Of a DNA stretch of 55,848 bases, positions 26,730 through 37,660 are shown in pieces (position 1 is the stretch's first letter; each line of letters starts with the position of its first letter). The stretch is taken from the NCBI GenBank assembly GCA_013204605.1, contig JABMNI010000024.1, positions 1 to 55,848 on the forward strand. Reading direction: 5' to 3'. The notes beneath the pieces were generated by a model. The model was not told the DNA's origin, searched no databases, and worked only from the letters and a program-made list of their open reading frames with translations. The translations under genes were made by a program, and so were the position numbers. This DNA comes from Ignavibacteria bacterium (GTDB lineage Bacteria > Bacteroidota > Ignavibacteria > Kapaibacteriales > Kapaibacteriaceae).

Positions 26730-27377
26730 TTACTGTTCCTTGTTCTGTTGCTTGCCTATTACGTCACCTCGGCATATCCATACTTTTACACCAATCGAAC
26801 CGTAAATAGTCTCGGCACGGCCCATGGCATAATCAATGTCAGCGCGAAGTGTGTGCAATGGCACCCGACCTTCTTTATACTGTTCTGTCCGAGACATATC
26901 TGCTCCGCCGAGTCGGCCTGAACACATAACACGAACGCCTTCTGCTCCAACACGCATAGTGCTGCTTACTGCATTCTTCATCGCTCTACGGAAAGAAATT
27001 CTTCCTTCCAACTGGGACGCAATATTGTCTGCTACCAGTTGAGCATCTAACTCCGGTCGCTTAATTTCACTGATAAGAATTTTAACTTCTTTTTTCGTGA
27101 TCTTTCGCAATTCTTCTTCTAGCTGTGCTATGTCTTTTCCAGATCGACCAATTATCACTCCCGGTCTAGAAGTATTGATTGTAATTCGCAACTGCTTGGC
27201 AGTACGCTCTATAATGATCCGGCTAACACCAGCTTTTTTCAGTCGATTTTTCAAGTAGCTGCGAACCATCAGGTCTTCCTGAAGTTTCTCCGCAACGTTT
27301 TTCTCATCAAACCAGTTGGCATCCCATTGGCGGATGATTCCTAAACGTAGCCCGATTGGATTGGTTTTCTGACCCAC
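26730..27377 (-). CDS. rpsC: 30S ribosomal protein S3
   Basis: A 215-residue S3 with the KH domain signature VIIGRSGKDIAQLEEELRK and the C-terminal domain RRAMKNAVSSTMRVGAEGVR. It forms the mRNA entry channel and helicase site with S4 and S5. It directly adjoins the rplV stop with no intervening bases. Confidence 0.98.
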   Translation of the reverse strand: MGQKTNPIGLRLGIIRQWDANWFDEKNVAEKLQEDLMVRSYLKNRLKKAGVSRIIIERTAKQLRITINTSRPGVIIGRSGKDIAQLEEELRKITKKEVKILISEIKRPELDAQLVADNIASQLEGRISFRRAMKNAVSSTMRVGAEGVRVMCSGRLGGADMSRTEQYKEGRVPLHTLRADIDYAMGRAETIYGSIGVKVWICRGDVIGKQQNKEQ

Positions 27378-27728
27378 TTATTGCTCCGATTCCTGTTTAG
27401 CTGAAACAATAATTGTAAGATGATGCGAGCGCTTCCTGATGCGATAGGCACGGCCCATCGGGGCTGGCGAAATACGCTTCATTGTTGGACCCGGATCTAC
27501 AAATATTTCTTTAACCACTATCGAATCTGGATCGATTCCAGAATCTTTAGCACGTAGATTATCAATGGCGGATTTCAACGTTAATACAACATCAGATGCC
27601 GCCATCTTGTCCGAAAATTGCAGGATGTTCAATGCTTGTTGAGCATTTTTACCACGAATAAGATCAACAACTAATCGCATCTTACGAGGCGATGATCTTG
27701 TATGTCTTTTTATTGCGCGTGCTTCCAT
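27378..27728 (-). CDS. rplV: 50S ribosomal protein L22
   Basis: A 116-residue L22 (RHTRSSPRKMRLVVDLIRGK, then MKRISPAPMGRAYRIRKRSH). The PAPMGRAYRI hairpin lines the exit tunnel and is where macrolide resistance changes occur in other bacteria. It sits between rpsS and rpsC. Confidence 0.98.
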   Translation of the reverse strand: MEARAIKRHTRSSPRKMRLVVDLIRGKNAQQALNILQFSDKMAASDVVLTLKSAIDNLRAKDSGIDPDSIVVKEIFVDPGPTMKRISPAPMGRAYRIRKRSHHLTIIVSAKQESEQ

Positions 27729-27733
27729 TGTTC

Positions 27734-28021
27734 TTATTTCTTCCCTGTTTTCAGATCTTTTCTGTTACCCGAGTGCCCACGGTACGTACGTGTTGGCGAA
27801 AACTCACCCAACTTGTGCCCTACCATGTTATCAGAAACATAGACAGGAATAAACTTATTGCCGTTATGAACCGCGAATGTATGCCCTACAAAGTCCGGGG
27901 CAATCGTTGAAGCCCTTGACCAAGTTTTGATCACCGTTTTTTTCGGTGAATCATTCATTGCGATAACCTTTTTAAGCAACTTGTAGCTAATGAAAGGTTC
28001 TTTTTTGAGAGAACGTGGCAT
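27734..28021 (-). CDS. rpsS: 30S ribosomal protein S19
   Basis: A 95-residue S19 ([19 protein letters not shown], then [20 protein letters not shown], then [17 protein letters not shown]). It forms the head complex with S13 near the A-site tRNA. It is slightly longer than the 92-residue standard. Confidence 0.98.
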   Translation of the reverse strand: MPRSLKKEPFISYKLLKKVIAMNDSPKKTVIKTWSRASTIAPDFVGHTFAVHNGNKFIPVYVSDNMVGHKLGEFSPTRTYRGHSGNRKDLKTGKK

Positions 28022-28043
28022 TTAGAATAACTCCTTCGTCGAC

Positions 28044-28880
28044 TTAAGCGTTTCTACCGCGAATGATCAGTGAATTTGAGGCCTTTTTCTTCTTACGTGT
28101 CTTAAGACCCTTAGCCAATTGTCCCCACGGGGAACGTAAATGCTGACGGCCACCACCGGATTTCGAACGTCCTTCACCACCACCATTCGGGTGATCAATC
28201 GGGTTCATCGCCATACCACGTGTTTGTGGTCGAACTCCGAACCAACGCATTCTTCCAGCTTTACCATACAAAATATTCTCGTGCATTGCATTACTTACTG
28301 TTCCCAGCGTAGCCATGCATACCGACGGCACCATTCTGATCTCGCCCGAAGGCAATTTCAATTGTGCCATCTTACCATCAATACCTACCAATTGCGCCGA
28401 TGTTCCCGCCGAGCGTACCATCTGACCGCCCTTACCAGGCTTCATTTCAATGTTATGTACCTGTAATCCAACAGGTATTTTGTTAAGGGGTAATGCGTTT
28501 CCTTCACGCAATTCTGACCCCTCACCACTCATAAGAGTGTCTCCAACCTTGATCTTGTCTGGCGCCAAGATATAACGCTTCTCTCCATCAGCATACTCAA
28601 GTAAAGCTATCCTGCATGTACGATTTGGATCGTACTCGATAGTCATGACCTTCGCTGCCATTCCGACTTTGTTTCGTTTGAAATCAATAATCCTGTACTG
28701 ACGCTTATGCCCACCACCACGGTGACGTGAGGTTATACGACCAGTGTTATTTCTACCACCAGATTTCTTTATTGGCTCAAGCAACGACTTCTCTGGCCTA
28801 TTTGTTGTAAGCTCTTCGAAGGTGCTAACGCTGTAAAAGCGAGTACCGGGTGTTATTGGTTTTAAATGTCTAATGCCCAT
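28044..28880 (-). CDS. rplB: 50S ribosomal protein L2
   Basis: A 278-residue L2 ([20 protein letters not shown], then [11 protein letters not shown], then [19 protein letters not shown]). It binds near the peptidyl transferase centre and bridges to the 30S. The conserved histidine of the [11 protein letters not shown] loop is present. Confidence 0.98.
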   Translation of the reverse strand: MGIRHLKPITPGTRFYSVSTFEELTTNRPEKSLLEPIKKSGGRNNTGRITSRHRGGGHKRQYRIIDFKRNKVGMAAKVMTIEYDPNRTCRIALLEYADGEKRYILAPDKIKVGDTLMSGEGSELREGNALPLNKIPVGLQVHNIEMKPGKGGQMVRSAGTSAQLVGIDGKMAQLKLPSGEIRMVPSVCMATLGTVSNAMHENILYGKAGRMRWFGVRPQTRGMAMNPIDHPNGGGEGRSKSGGGRQHLRSPWGQLAKGLKTRKKKKASNSLIIRGRNA

Positions 28881-28900
28881 TGATCTTTACTCCATTTACC

Positions 28901-29203
28901 TTATTCTTCACTGCCTTCGCCCGACACTATATCTATAGTCTGTCCCGGCTTCAGTGTGATATAGGCTTTCTTCTTAAGGTTAGTTCTACCAACCTGCACA
29001 CCCTTACGAGTCATACGTTGCTTCAACTTGCCCTTAGTTACTACCGTACGAATTGTTAACGGCTCGACGTCGAACATGTGCTTAATAGCAGCACGGATTT
29101 CAATTTTATTTGCATGCGGGTCAACTTCGAAAACATACTGATTGATAAATCCAACCTTGGTAGCCTTTTCCGTAACAACGGGTTTTCTTAGTACTGTAAT
29201 CAT
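28901..29203 (-). CDS. rplW: 50S ribosomal protein L23
   Basis: A 100-residue L23 (LRKPVVTEKATKVGFINQYV, then DPHANKIEIRAAIKHMFDVE). It is the exit-tunnel docking site for trigger factor and SRP. The order rplD-rplW-rplB is canonical. Confidence 0.98.
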   Translation of the reverse strand: MITVLRKPVVTEKATKVGFINQYVFEVDPHANKIEIRAAIKHMFDVEPLTIRTVVTKGKLKQRMTRKGVQVGRTNLKKKAYITLKPGQTIDIVSGEGSEE

Positions 29204-29214
29204 AATTCGAATCC

Positions 29215-29847
29215 TTAGTTGGCGTCACCAAATGTTTGGCGAATTGTGTCAATCGCACTCTTGAAAATCACAAGTTTTCCATGGTTCAAAACATCATATG
29301 TAGATATTTTGTCCGCCAAAAATGTTGTAAATCCAGGAACATTACGCGCCGACATTACTATATTCTTGTCAACCTGAGGAATCAACATCAAAACTTTCGA
29401 ACCTTCAACATTCAAGGATTTCATCAACGCTATAATCGACTTTGTCTTCGCCGTATCTAGCGTGAAATCTTCCACCACAATGATGTTGTTTTCAGTTGCT
29501 CTAAGAGACAAAGCAGACTTCCGCGCCAAGCGCTTCATTTTCAGAGGAATATCTACGCTATACGTGCGAGGCACTGGACCATGAATGGTACCCCCGCCCG
29601 GCATCAACGGCGATCTGTTGGTTCCACGGCGAGCTCCGCCGGTTCCCTTTTGCTTGAACGGTTTATGACCACCGCCACGCACTTCAGAACGCGTCTTCGT
29701 TTTTGCAGTACCCTGTCTGCGGTGTGTTAAGTAAGCTCGAACCGCCATATACATGGCGTGCTCGTTAGGCTCTACTTCGAAGACTGACGCAGGAAGCTCT
29801 ATCGAGCCTGCCTTCGTTCCATCTTGTTTTAATACATCCAAAGTCAT
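29215..29847 (-). CDS. rplD: 50S ribosomal protein L4
   Basis: A 210-residue L4 whose tunnel loop is clear (QGTAKTKTRSEVRGGGHKPF, then KQKGTGGARRGTNRSPLMPG). The globular domain ends in helices. L4 also represses the S10 operon in enterobacteria, but I see no evidence either way here. Confidence 0.98.
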   Translation of the reverse strand: MTLDVLKQDGTKAGSIELPASVFEVEPNEHAMYMAVRAYLTHRRQGTAKTKTRSEVRGGGHKPFKQKGTGGARRGTNRSPLMPGGGTIHGPVPRTYSVDIPLKMKRLARKSALSLRATENNIIVVEDFTLDTAKTKSIIALMKSLNVEGSKVLMLIPQVDKNIVMSARNVPGFTTFLADKISTYDVLNHGKLVIFKSAIDTIRQTFGDAN

Positions 29848-29860
29848 GACAGTTTTCTAA

Positions 29861-30481
29861 TTACAGCTTGACAATTTCAACCATTGAATTCATAGCTCCA
29901 GGAATACTACCTTTGATAAGAATCAAGTTCTCATCTGGCACCACCTGAAGGACGACAAGATTACGTACCGTAATACGCGTTCCACCCATTCTACCACCCA
30001 TGCGCATTCCCTTGAATACACGCGAAGGATATGAAGATGAACCAATTGAACCCGGAGCACGTGGGCGGTCACTCTGTCCGTGCGAAGTCATACCAACACC
30101 AGCAAAGTGGTGACGTCTAACTACACCTTGAAAGCCCTTACCCTTACTTGTTGCCGATACTTTGATCTTATCGCCAACCGTAAACGCGTCCACCGTTACA
30201 ATATCACCAGACTTAACCTTATCAACGAGTTCTTTGAATTCCTTCAAGGTTCGCACGGGTTCAACACCGTGTTTGGCTAAGTGGCCTGCTTTAGGTCTAT
30301 TAACTTTTCTCTCAGGAATCACTTCGAAACCCAATTGAACAGCTGAATAGCCATCAATTTCTTCTGTTTTTACTTGCACTACTGGGCAGGGACCAGCTTC
30401 AATTACGGTACAAGGAACAAATGCTCCGTCTACCGTGTAGATGCTCGTCATGCCGAGTTTGCGTCCAAGAATTGCACTCAT
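29861..30481 (-). CDS. rplC: 50S ribosomal protein L3
   Basis: A 206-residue L3 (LGRKLGMTSIYTVDGAFVPC, then SKGKGFQGVVRRHHFAGVGM, then RVFKGMRMGGRMGGTRITVR). Its tip reaches the peptidyl transferase centre, and the conserved Gln in GKGFQG is the methylation site in E. coli. Confidence 0.98.
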   Translation of the reverse strand: MSAILGRKLGMTSIYTVDGAFVPCTVIEAGPCPVVQVKTEEIDGYSAVQLGFEVIPERKVNRPKAGHLAKHGVEPVRTLKEFKELVDKVKSGDIVTVDAFTVGDKIKVSATSKGKGFQGVVRRHHFAGVGMTSHGQSDRPRAPGSIGSSSYPSRVFKGMRMGGRMGGTRITVRNLVVLQVVPDENLILIKGSIPGAMNSMVEIVKL

Positions 30482-30495
30482 GCGTATTATTTTCC

Positions 30496-30804
30496 TTAGA
30501 CTTTCACTTCAACATCTACGCCCGCTGGTAGTTCCAGACGCATTAGTGCATCAATCGTCTTCTGCGTAGAGCTGAAGATGTCGATTAAGCGCTTATGCAC
30601 TCGAGCTTCAAATTGTTCACGTGATTTTTTGTCAACGTGAGGTGACCTAAGTACGGTATATACCGATCGTTCCGTTGGTAATGGAATTGGTCCAGATACC
30701 ACGGCACCGGTTTGTTTAACCGTCCTTACAATTCGTTCAGCCGATCGATCAATTAAATTGTGATCGTATGAGCGAAGTTTTATGCGAATGCGCTGCGTTG
30801 CCAC
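30496..30804 (-). CDS. rpsJ: 30S ribosomal protein S10
   Basis: A 102-residue S10/NusE ([20 protein letters not shown], then [20 protein letters not shown]). It sits in the 30S head and, free of the ribosome, partners NusB and NusG in antitermination. It follows tuf by 28 bases, so the str and S10 groups run together. Confidence 0.98.
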   Translation of the reverse strand: MATQRIRIKLRSYDHNLIDRSAERIVRTVKQTGAVVSGPIPLPTERSVYTVLRSPHVDKKSREQFEARVHKRLIDIFSSTQKTIDALMRLELPAGVDVEVKV

Positions 30805-30832
30805 TCGTTCGTTCTCCTGGTTTGAGTATTAA

Positions 30833-32041
30833 TTACTCAATGATTCCTGTCACTACACCTGCGCCTACTGTACGGCCGCCTTCGCGAATTGCGAAACGCA
30901 AACCCTCTTCCATAGCAACCGGTGTAATCAGTTCTACTTCAAGATTGTCAATGTTGTCACCAGGCATGATCATCTCAACACCTGCTGGGCAGTTCAATAC
31001 ACCTGTAACGTCTGTAGTACGGAAATAAAACTGTGGACGGTATCCGTTGAAGAATGGAGTGTGACGTCCACCCTCTTCTTTTGTCAATACATAAGCTTGA
31101 GCTTTGAACTTGTGGTGAGGTGTAATCGAACCCGGCTTCGAAACAACCATTCCACGCTCTAGTTCTTCTTTATCTACACCGCGAAGTAGCAAACCAACGT
31201 TGTCGCCGGCACGACCTTCATCAAGAAGTTTTCTGAACATCTCAATACCAGTAACCGTGCTTTTCTTTTTTAAGCCGAATCCAACGATTTCAACTTCTTC
31301 GTTTACTTTTACTATTCCACGCTCAATACGACCTGTTCCAACTGTTCCACGACCTGTGATCGAGAACACGTCCTCAACGGGCATCAAGAATGGCTTATCA
31401 ATGTCACGAATCGGAGTAGGAATGTACTCATCTACAGCCAACATAAGCTCTAGGATACACTTCATGTCCTCATCATCAGGAGCAGTATCATCACTCGATG
31501 CTGCATCAAGTGCTTTAAGTGCTGAACCTTTTACAATTGGGATCTCGTCGCCCGGATATTCGTACTTCGTAAGAAGTTCGCGAATCTCAAGTTCAACTAG
31601 GTCAACCAATTCCGGATCGGCAATATCCACTTTGTTCATGAACACAACGATACGTGGCACACCAACCTGGCGAGCTAATAAGATATGCTCGCGAGTTTGT
31701 GGCATCGGTCCGTCAGTTGCGGCAACAACAAGAATTGCACCGTCCATCTGAGCTGCGCCTGTGATCATGTTCTTAACATAATCGGCGTGACCCGGGCAAT
31801 CTACGTGAGCGTAGTGACGATTTACTGTCTCGTACTCAACGTGCGCCGTTGCAATAGTGATCCCTCGTGCTTTTTCTTCTGGTGCGTTGTCGATTGAATC
31901 AAACGAGCGCTTCTCTGCTAAACCTTGTTTAGCAAGCGTCATTGTGATTGCCGCTGTAAGAGTTGTCTTACCGTGGTCAACGTGTCCAATAGTGCCCACG
32001 TTAACGTGCGGCTTATTGCGGGAAAATTTTTCTTTAGCCAT
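30833..32041 (-). CDS. tuf: elongation factor Tu
   Basis: A 402-residue EF-Tu delivering aminoacyl-tRNA to the ribosome. G1 is [10 protein letters not shown], the effector region is [15 protein letters not shown]3 is DCPGH, G4 is NKVD and G5 is SAL. Domains 2 and 3 follow ([16 protein letters not shown], then [20 protein letters not shown]). It is about eight residues longer than E. coli EF-Tu because of an acidic insert ([13 protein letters not shown]) in domain 1. A 227-base spacer towards fusA may hold a separate promoter. Confidence 0.98.
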   Translation of the reverse strand: MAKEKFSRNKPHVNVGTIGHVDHGKTTLTAAITMTLAKQGLAEKRSFDSIDNAPEEKARGITIATAHVEYETVNRHYAHVDCPGHADYVKNMITGAAQMDGAILVVAATDGPMPQTREHILLARQVGVPRIVVFMNKVDIADPELVDLVELEIRELLTKYEYPGDEIPIVKGSALKALDAASSDDTAPDDEDMKCILELMLAVDEYIPTPIRDIDKPFLMPVEDVFSITGRGTVGTGRIERGIVKVNEEVEIVGFGLKKKSTVTGIEMFRKLLDEGRAGDNVGLLLRGVDKEELERGMVVSKPGSITPHHKFKAQAYVLTKEEGGRHTPFFNGYRPQFYFRTTDVTGVLNCPAGVEMIMPGDNIDNLEVELITPVAMEEGLRFAIREGGRTVGAGVVTGIIE

Positions 32042-32268
32042 ACTGCAAACTCCTCAGGAAGATGAAGTGTTTGTTGATTGAAATGTGAATTGTAAGTCGA
32101 TCAAATTGTCCTGAACACGTTAACCGATGGTTGTCGGTCGTTGGGTTTGGAACAGAAAACAAAGCTACGGAAAAAAGTTGGAATAAAAAAAAGACACACT
32201 ACACCTATGCCGTTTCCCTTGTGGGCTCAGCCGGAGCAGTGCGAAATCGTTTGTCAGCAAGTACTGTG

Positions 32269-34314
32269 CTATTTCTTCACAGCAGGTTCGTATCGAGCAA
32301 AATGCATCGAATACGATCCTCTTCCTTGCGTTAGCGATCGCAACTGCGTCACGTAGCCGAACAATTGTGAAAGCGGCACCACCGCCGTCACAACTTGCAG
32401 AATATCTCGGGAATGAATTCCCTCAACTCTGCCCATACGCGAACTGAGATCTGCAATGACCTCACCTACGTATTCCTCGGGCGTAACGACCTCGACCTGA
32501 AAAAGAGGCTCCATGATAACAGGAGCAGCTTTCCGTGCCGCATCTTGTGCGGCAATCGAGGCGGCAACAGCGTAAGCTGTTTCCGTTGCGTCATCTTCAT
32601 TATAAGCCGCGTCAGTGAGGACGGCCATGATATCAATCATGGGGTATCCAGAGACGGGTCCAACTCGAAGGGCCTCAATAGCCCCTTTCTCAACACTCTT
32701 AATGTACAAATCGGGAAGTGTCTGCGGTGCGAGCTCGTTTCGGAACTCAAGACCTTTTCCCGCTTCATTCGGCCGAACAAGAATGGTTACTTGTCCGAAT
32801 TGATTCTTACCTGCAGCGCTGCGAATAAACTCTCCATTCGCAGATGCGGTGTTTGTTACAGTTTCTCTGTATGCTACCTGGGGTTTTCCAACACGTACGG
32901 GAACGTTAAACTCCCGCTTTAAACGGTCTACGATGATCTCCAAATGAAGCTCACCAACACCGTTGATTATTGTCTGTCCTGTTTCTGCATCCGTATGAAA
33001 TCTGAACGTCGGATCTTCTTCAGAGAGCCGATGTAGGGATTCCGTCAGTTTTTCCTGATCTGCCTGAGTGCGCGCTTCAATCGATTGATTGATAACGGGC
33101 TCAGCAAAGTGGATGTTTTCTAAAAGGATCGGGTATTTTGTATCCGATAATGTGTCGCCAGTTTTTGTGAATTTTAACGCTGGAATTGCCACAATATCGC
33201 CGGCAAATGCTTCGCTTAATTCTTCACGTTTGTTGGCACTCATTCGTAGGATTTTTCCTACTCTTTCTTTCTTGTCGCTACCAACGTTGAGTATCTGCTG
33301 TCCAACCGTTAGTGTTCCAGAGTATATTCGAATAAAGGTTAATCGTCCAACAAATGGATCGGTAATTACTTTAAAAGCTAATGCCGCTATACTCTCATCG
33401 TCGCTAGGTTTTCTCGTTTCTTCTTTATCGGGATTGGCTACGTTGTGTCCGTGGACGTGGCCTACGTCTAGGGGGCTTGGTAGGTAGTGCAACACTCCGT
33501 CTAACAACTGCTGAACTCCTTTATTTTTAAAGGCCGTCCCACAAAATACCGGTGTAATTTTAAGGTGAAGAGTTGCGTTTCGTATTCCGCGCATTAGGTC
33601 TTCTACACTAATTTCATCACCACCAAGGTATCGCTCCAACAACGTATCATCATGTTCAGCAACAGCTTCTACTAATTCTTGTCTTGCCTTTGTTGCTGCT
33701 TCAATCCATTCATCTGGAATGGACGTGAACTCAAAGTTCCCGCCATCGCTTTGTTCGAAAATTATTGCCTTCATTGAAAGAAGATCAATAACACCTTTGA
33801 ATTTATCTTCAGCGCCATACGGGATTTGCACTGCTACCGGTTTGGCTGCTAATTTCGACCTCATCATATCCAACACTCTGTTGAAGTTGGCTCCTACCCT
33901 ATCCATTTTGTTCACGAACGCTATGCGCGGAACGAAATATTGGTTGGCTTGGAACCAGACTGTTTCAGACTGAGGCTCAACTCCAGCCACGGCACAGAAA
34001 AGTGCTATAGCTCCGTCAAGTACTCGCAAAGATCTCTGAACTTCGGCCGTAAAATCTACGTGGCCGGGAGTATCGATGATGTTGATTGTATGATCGGCCC
34101 AACTACATGTTACTGCAGCAGAAGTAATGGTTATTCCCCGTTCCTTCTCCTGGTCCATATAATCCGTGAACGCAGTGCCTTCGTGCACTTCGCCCATTCT
34201 ATGCAATACACCAGTGTAGTACAGAATGCGTTCGGTGGTTGTAGTCTTACCAGCATCAATGTGTGCCATGATGCCGATGTTCCGAACACGTTCAATTGCC
34301 ACTTGTCTGGGCAT
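32269..34314 (-). CDS. fusA: elongation factor G (str operon copy)
   Basis: A 681-residue translocase GTPase: G1 [10 protein letters not shown], switch [16 protein letters not shown]3 DTPGH, G4 NKMDR, then domains II-V ending [16 protein letters not shown]. It sits in the standard place between rpsG and tuf. With the canonical [15 protein letters not shown] segment it looks like the ordinary bacterial type, though its domain IV ([20 protein letters not shown]) is divergent. Because a mitochondrial-type EF-G lies upstream, the two may divide translocation and recycling. That division is inference. Confidence 0.95.
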   Translation of the reverse strand: MPRQVAIERVRNIGIMAHIDAGKTTTTERILYYTGVLHRMGEVHEGTAFTDYMDQEKERGITITSAAVTCSWADHTINIIDTPGHVDFTAEVQRSLRVLDGAIALFCAVAGVEPQSETVWFQANQYFVPRIAFVNKMDRVGANFNRVLDMMRSKLAAKPVAVQIPYGAEDKFKGVIDLLSMKAIIFEQSDGGNFEFTSIPDEWIEAATKARQELVEAVAEHDDTLLERYLGGDEISVEDLMRGIRNATLHLKITPVFCGTAFKNKGVQQLLDGVLHYLPSPLDVGHVHGHNVANPDKEETRKPSDDESIAALAFKVITDPFVGRLTFIRIYSGTLTVGQQILNVGSDKKERVGKILRMSANKREELSEAFAGDIVAIPALKFTKTGDTLSDTKYPILLENIHFAEPVINQSIEARTQADQEKLTESLHRLSEEDPTFRFHTDAETGQTIINGVGELHLEIIVDRLKREFNVPVRVGKPQVAYRETVTNTASANGEFIRSAAGKNQFGQVTILVRPNEAGKGLEFRNELAPQTLPDLYIKSVEKGAIEALRVGPVSGYPMIDIMAVLTDAAYNEDDATETAYAVAASIAAQDAARKAAPVIMEPLFQVEVVTPEEYVGEVIADLSSRMGRVEGIHSRDILQVVTAVVPLSQLFGYVTQLRSLTQGRGSYSMHFARYEPAVKK

Positions 34315-34359
34315 GCTTGTTTTGTTTCTCTTACACTTTCAAAGAACAATTACAGGGAA

Positions 34360-34827
34360 TTACCAGCGGAAATGTGCAAATGCCCTGTTAGCATCGGCCA
34401 TTCTATGCATTTCATCTCTACGTTTGATTGCTCCACCTTCACCATTGGCTGCTGCCAATAGCTCGGAAGCGATTTTAGATGCCATTGTTTTATCGCGACG
34501 TTCTGAAGCGTATTTCTTGATCCACCGGATAGCTAGGGCAACTCTACGGTCATCACGTACTTCCATCGGAACTTGATACGTGGCGCCACCAACTCGGCGG
34601 GGACGAATCTCAACTCCTGGCGAAGCATTAGCCATTGCCTTGCGGAATGTTTCCAACGCATCTGTCTCAGTTTTCTTGGCAATTATCTCAAATGCCTCAT
34701 ACACGATGGAACGAGCAACGCTCTTTTTTCCATCTTCCATGATGTTGTTTACAAACCGAGCCACTGTAGCGTCATTATACCTTGGGTCTACAGCTTTTCT
34801 TCTATTATCGGATCCTTTTTTACGCAT
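34360..34827 (-). CDS. rpsG: 30S ribosomal protein S7
   Basis: A 155-residue S7 (ARFVNNIMEDGKKSVARSIV, then NASPGVEIRPRRVGGATYQV, then MHRMADANRAFAHFRW). It nucleates assembly of the 30S head and lines the E site. It precedes fusA by 45 bases and follows rpsL by 17. Confidence 0.98.
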   Translation of the reverse strand: MRKKGSDNRRKAVDPRYNDATVARFVNNIMEDGKKSVARSIVYEAFEIIAKKTETDALETFRKAMANASPGVEIRPRRVGGATYQVPMEVRDDRRVALAIRWIKKYASERRDKTMASKIASELLAAANGEGGAIKRRDEMHRMADANRAFAHFRW

Positions 34828-34844
34828 CGCTTTTTACCTTGTTG

Positions 34845-35231
34845 TTACTTCTTAGCACCAGGAATAACCTTTTTAGCGCCGTACTTCGAACGCCCTTGTT
34901 TCCTGTTCGCTACACCCTGTGTATCCGCAGCTCCACGCACGATGTGATATCGTACACCCGGAAGGTCTTTAACCCTACCGCCACGTATCAACACAATTGA
35001 GTGTTCCTGTAAATTGTGACCTTCACCCGGAATATAGGCCGTTACCTCAAGCCCGTTGGTTAAACGAACACGAGCAACTTTTCTAAGTGCCGAATTCGGC
35101 TTCTTAGGTGTTGTGGTATATACACGAGTACAAACTCCACGCCTCTGCGGACAAGACTGAAGAGCAGGTGATTTACTCTTTACTATAACCTCTACGCGTC
35201 CTTTGCGGACTAACTGACTGATGGTAGGCAC
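34845..35231 (-). CDS. rpsL: 30S ribosomal protein S12
   Basis: A 128-residue S12 of the decoding centre. The streptomycin-site loops are wild-type in appearance: [11 protein letters not shown] keeps the Lys equivalent to K43, and [15 protein letters not shown] keeps the second conserved Lys. It is the first gene of the str block, and the next gene upstream is the second EF-G, 223 bases away. Confidence 0.98.
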   Translation of the reverse strand: MPTISQLVRKGRVEVIVKSKSPALQSCPQRRGVCTRVYTTTPKKPNSALRKVARVRLTNGLEVTAYIPGEGHNLQEHSIVLIRGGRVKDLPGVRYHIVRGAADTQGVANRKQGRSKYGAKKVIPGAKK

Positions 35232-35334
35232 TTATTCTCCGAAATATAAAAAGCCGAACTCCGGCAACGATCGAGTTACCAGAGCCTGCAAACTTACTGA
35301 ATTGATTTGAAACCACCAAGATGTCAATGTGGAA

Positions 35335-35360
35335 ATTTGATAATTTGAGAATCCCAATCC
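35335..35360. repeat. 26-bp direct repeat, left copy (flanks second EF-G)
   Basis: This 26-base segment starting ATTTGAT and ending CCAATCC matches 37661-37686 at 23 of 26 positions in the same orientation. The two copies bracket the EF-G2 gene. It lies in the 223-base spacer that also carries the TCACATTT repeats. Confidence 0.7.
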
Positions 35361-35380
35361 CCAATTCTCAATGCCAAATG

Positions 35381-35457
35381 AACAATTCTCACATTTTCAC
35401 ATTTGAATTTTCATATTGGAATTCTCACATTTCCACATTTCCACATTCTCACATTTA
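35381..35457. repeat. AT-rich low-complexity repeat (TCACATTT family)
   Basis: Seven or eight degenerate units such as TCTCACATTT, TCCACATTT and TTTCACATTT run to the stop codon of the second EF-G gene. The family is shared with 88-122 near tRNA-Arg. With the direct repeat above, this fills most of the spacer between rpsL and the EF-G2 gene. Confidence 0.75.
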
Positions 35458-37557
35458 CTTGTTTTCTTCGAGGCGTTTCTTCTGATATTCTTTTACCATC
35501 TCCTCTTGTAGGTTCTTTGGTATCACAGAATATTTCTTGAATTCCATTGAAAACTCGCCTTTTCCTTGCGTTACGCTGCGAATATCGGTTGAGTAACCGA
35601 ACATCTCGGAAAGGGGTACTTCGGCTTCGACAGTTACGTATTTCGATAACGCGTCGTTATCGGTTCCCATGATAACGCCCCGACGCTGGTTAATCTGACC
35701 GATTACCGTGCCTTGGAATTCTTCCGGTGCCGAAACTTCAAGCTTCATTATAGGCTCAAGAATTACGGGTTTTGCCTTCGCATATGCTTCGCGGAAGGCC
35801 ATGATAGAAGCTAGTTTAAAGGCCATCTCTGATGAATCGACAGCGTGGAATGAACCATCATCGATGGTAACTCGAATTCCAACTACTTTTTGTCCAATCA
35901 ACGATCCTTCAACAATGGCTTCGCGGAATCCTTTATCGCAAGCCGGGATGTATTCACGAGGAATTACACCACCCACAATATCATCTACAAATTCGTAGTT
36001 CTCAACAGCATCAAGGGGTAGGGGTTCCACAGAGCCCCCTACACGAGCAAATTGACCACTACCACCGGTCTGCTTTTTGTGCGTGTAATTGAAGTTTGCT
36101 GGCTGAGAAATTGCCTCGCGGAAGGCCACTTTTGGACGTCCAACAATGATTTCCGTAGCATACTCGCGCTTAATACGCTCGATGTAGATTTCAAGGTGAA
36201 GCTCGCCCATTCCTTTGATAATCGTCTCTCCACTTTCGTCGTCGCGGGTTACGCGGAACGTAGGGTCTTCCTTCGTAAAGCGGTTTAGGGCCTTGGAGAA
36301 GTTAGAAAGTCCGGTCTTTTCTTTCGGAGATACCGCAAGCTCAATTACCGGCTCAGGAACAAACATGGAGGTCATGGAGTAACGTACCTTACCGTCGGTA
36401 AATGTATCGCCAGACGCACAGTCCACGCCAAACATGGCCACAATATCACCGCAACCGGCCGTATCAATCTCGTTCATCTCCGCAGAGTGCATTCGCGCCA
36501 AACGCGGAACTTTTACTTTTTTGCCGTTTACAACGTTGATAATGTTGTCGCCCTTGGTAATCGAACCTTGATAGATCCGCATATACGTAAGCTGCCCGTA
36601 TCGCCCGTCCTCAAGCTTAAATGCAAGCATTACAAGAGGCTTTGTGGAATCGCTTTCCAACATTATCTTGGCTTCGTTATTGTCCTGATCGAGCGCTTCG
36701 TTTTGAATATCACTTGGGGATGGCAAGAACAACCCAACACCGTCCAACAAAAGTTGAACACCTTTGTTCTTAATTGCCGAACCGCAGAATACGGGAGTCA
36801 TTTTTAAATCTAGAGTGCCTTTGCGAATGGCGGAGATAAGTTCTGCCGACTCCACGGGCTGGTCCATCAAGAACTTCTCCATAAGGCTGTCGTTGTAGTC
36901 AGCAGCCACTTCGATTAGGCGGTGACGCAATTCTTTTGCCTTATCCATAAGATCGGCAGGAATTTCCTCGCGGCGTAAATCTTCGCCACTCTCACCGTCG
37001 AAATACACGGCTTTCATTTCGATTAAATCGATGATGCCGTTTAGTTTTTCTTCTAAGCCGATTGGGTACGTAACGAAGGCCGGGTTGTGTCCAAGCTTGT
37101 CAGCCAATTGCTCGGAAACTCTGTCAGGGTTAGCGCCAGCGCGGTCTACCTTGTTGATAAAGGCAACTCGAGGGACGTTATAGCGGCGCATTTGACGGTC
37201 AACCGTAATCGACTGCGACTGCACACCAGCTACCGAACACAATACCAATACGGCGCCATCAAGAACGCGCAATGCACGCTCAACCTCTACCGTAAAGTCA
37301 ACGTGGCCCGGTGTATCAATGAGGTTAATTGATAAATCACCCCACTGGCAAAACGTTGCCGCGGACTGAATTGTAATTCCTTTTTCGCGCTCCAAATCCA
37401 TGGAGTCCATTTTCGCTCCCACTCCGTCTTTGCCACGCACTTCGTGAATCGCATGGATTCTTCCAGTGTAAAACAAAATACGCTCCGACAACGTGGTTTT
37501 GCCGGAATCAATGTGAGCTGAGATTCCAATGTTTCGGACGTTCGTCAAATCGAGCAT
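35455..37557 (-). CDS. second elongation factor G, mitochondrial EFG1 / spdEFG1 type
   Basis: A 700-residue EF-G with all five domains: G1 [12 protein letters not shown]3 DTPGHVDF, G4 NKVDR. Several segments match the mitochondrial EFG1 family rather than ordinary [22 protein letters not shown] with ITIQSAATF in switch [14 protein letters not shown] in domain III, and [19 protein letters not shown] in domain IV. The end carries a charged tail ([16 protein letters not shown]), as in mitochondrial EFG1. spdEFG1 proteins are known from spirochaetes, planctomycetes and some deltaproteobacteria and act in translocation. The gene lies upstream of rpsL, between direct repeats. Confidence 0.93.
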   Translation of the reverse strand: MLDLTNVRNIGISAHIDSGKTTLSERILFYTGRIHAIHEVRGKDGVGAKMDSMDLEREKGITIQSAATFCQWGDLSINLIDTPGHVDFTVEVERALRVLDGAVLVLCSVAGVQSQSITVDRQMRRYNVPRVAFINKVDRAGANPDRVSEQLADKLGHNPAFVTYPIGLEEKLNGIIDLIEMKAVYFDGESGEDLRREEIPADLMDKAKELRHRLIEVAADYNDSLMEKFLMDQPVESAELISAIRKGTLDLKMTPVFCGSAIKNKGVQLLLDGVGLFLPSPSDIQNEALDQDNNEAKIMLESDSTKPLVMLAFKLEDGRYGQLTYMRIYQGSITKGDNIINVVNGKKVKVPRLARMHSAEMNEIDTAGCGDIVAMFGVDCASGDTFTDGKVRYSMTSMFVPEPVIELAVSPKEKTGLSNFSKALNRFTKEDPTFRVTRDDESGETIIKGMGELHLEIYIERIKREYATEIIVGRPKVAFREAISQPANFNYTHKKQTGGSGQFARVGGSVEPLPLDAVENYEFVDDIVGGVIPREYIPACDKGFREAIVEGSLIGQKVVGIRVTIDDGSFHAVDSSEMAFKLASIMAFREAYAKAKPVILEPIMKLEVSAPEEFQGTVIGQINQRRGVIMGTDNDALSKYVTVEAEVPLSEMFGYSTDIRSVTQGKGEFSMEFKKYSVIPKNLQEEMVKEYQKKRLEENK

Positions 37558-37660
37558 GATGACTTAGATAGATGTTGGTAAAGACGACAAAGATAAGGAA
37601 AAAGGCCCAATGTTTAAATGTGCACTTCGCTACACTCAGGGTGAGAAGATTAATTTGAGA

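Noticed and set aside
30833-32041. EF-Tu GRGTVGTGR variant (Gly for the usual Val/Ala) as a resistance mark
   Set aside because: That position varies among bacteria and the rest of the protein is normal.
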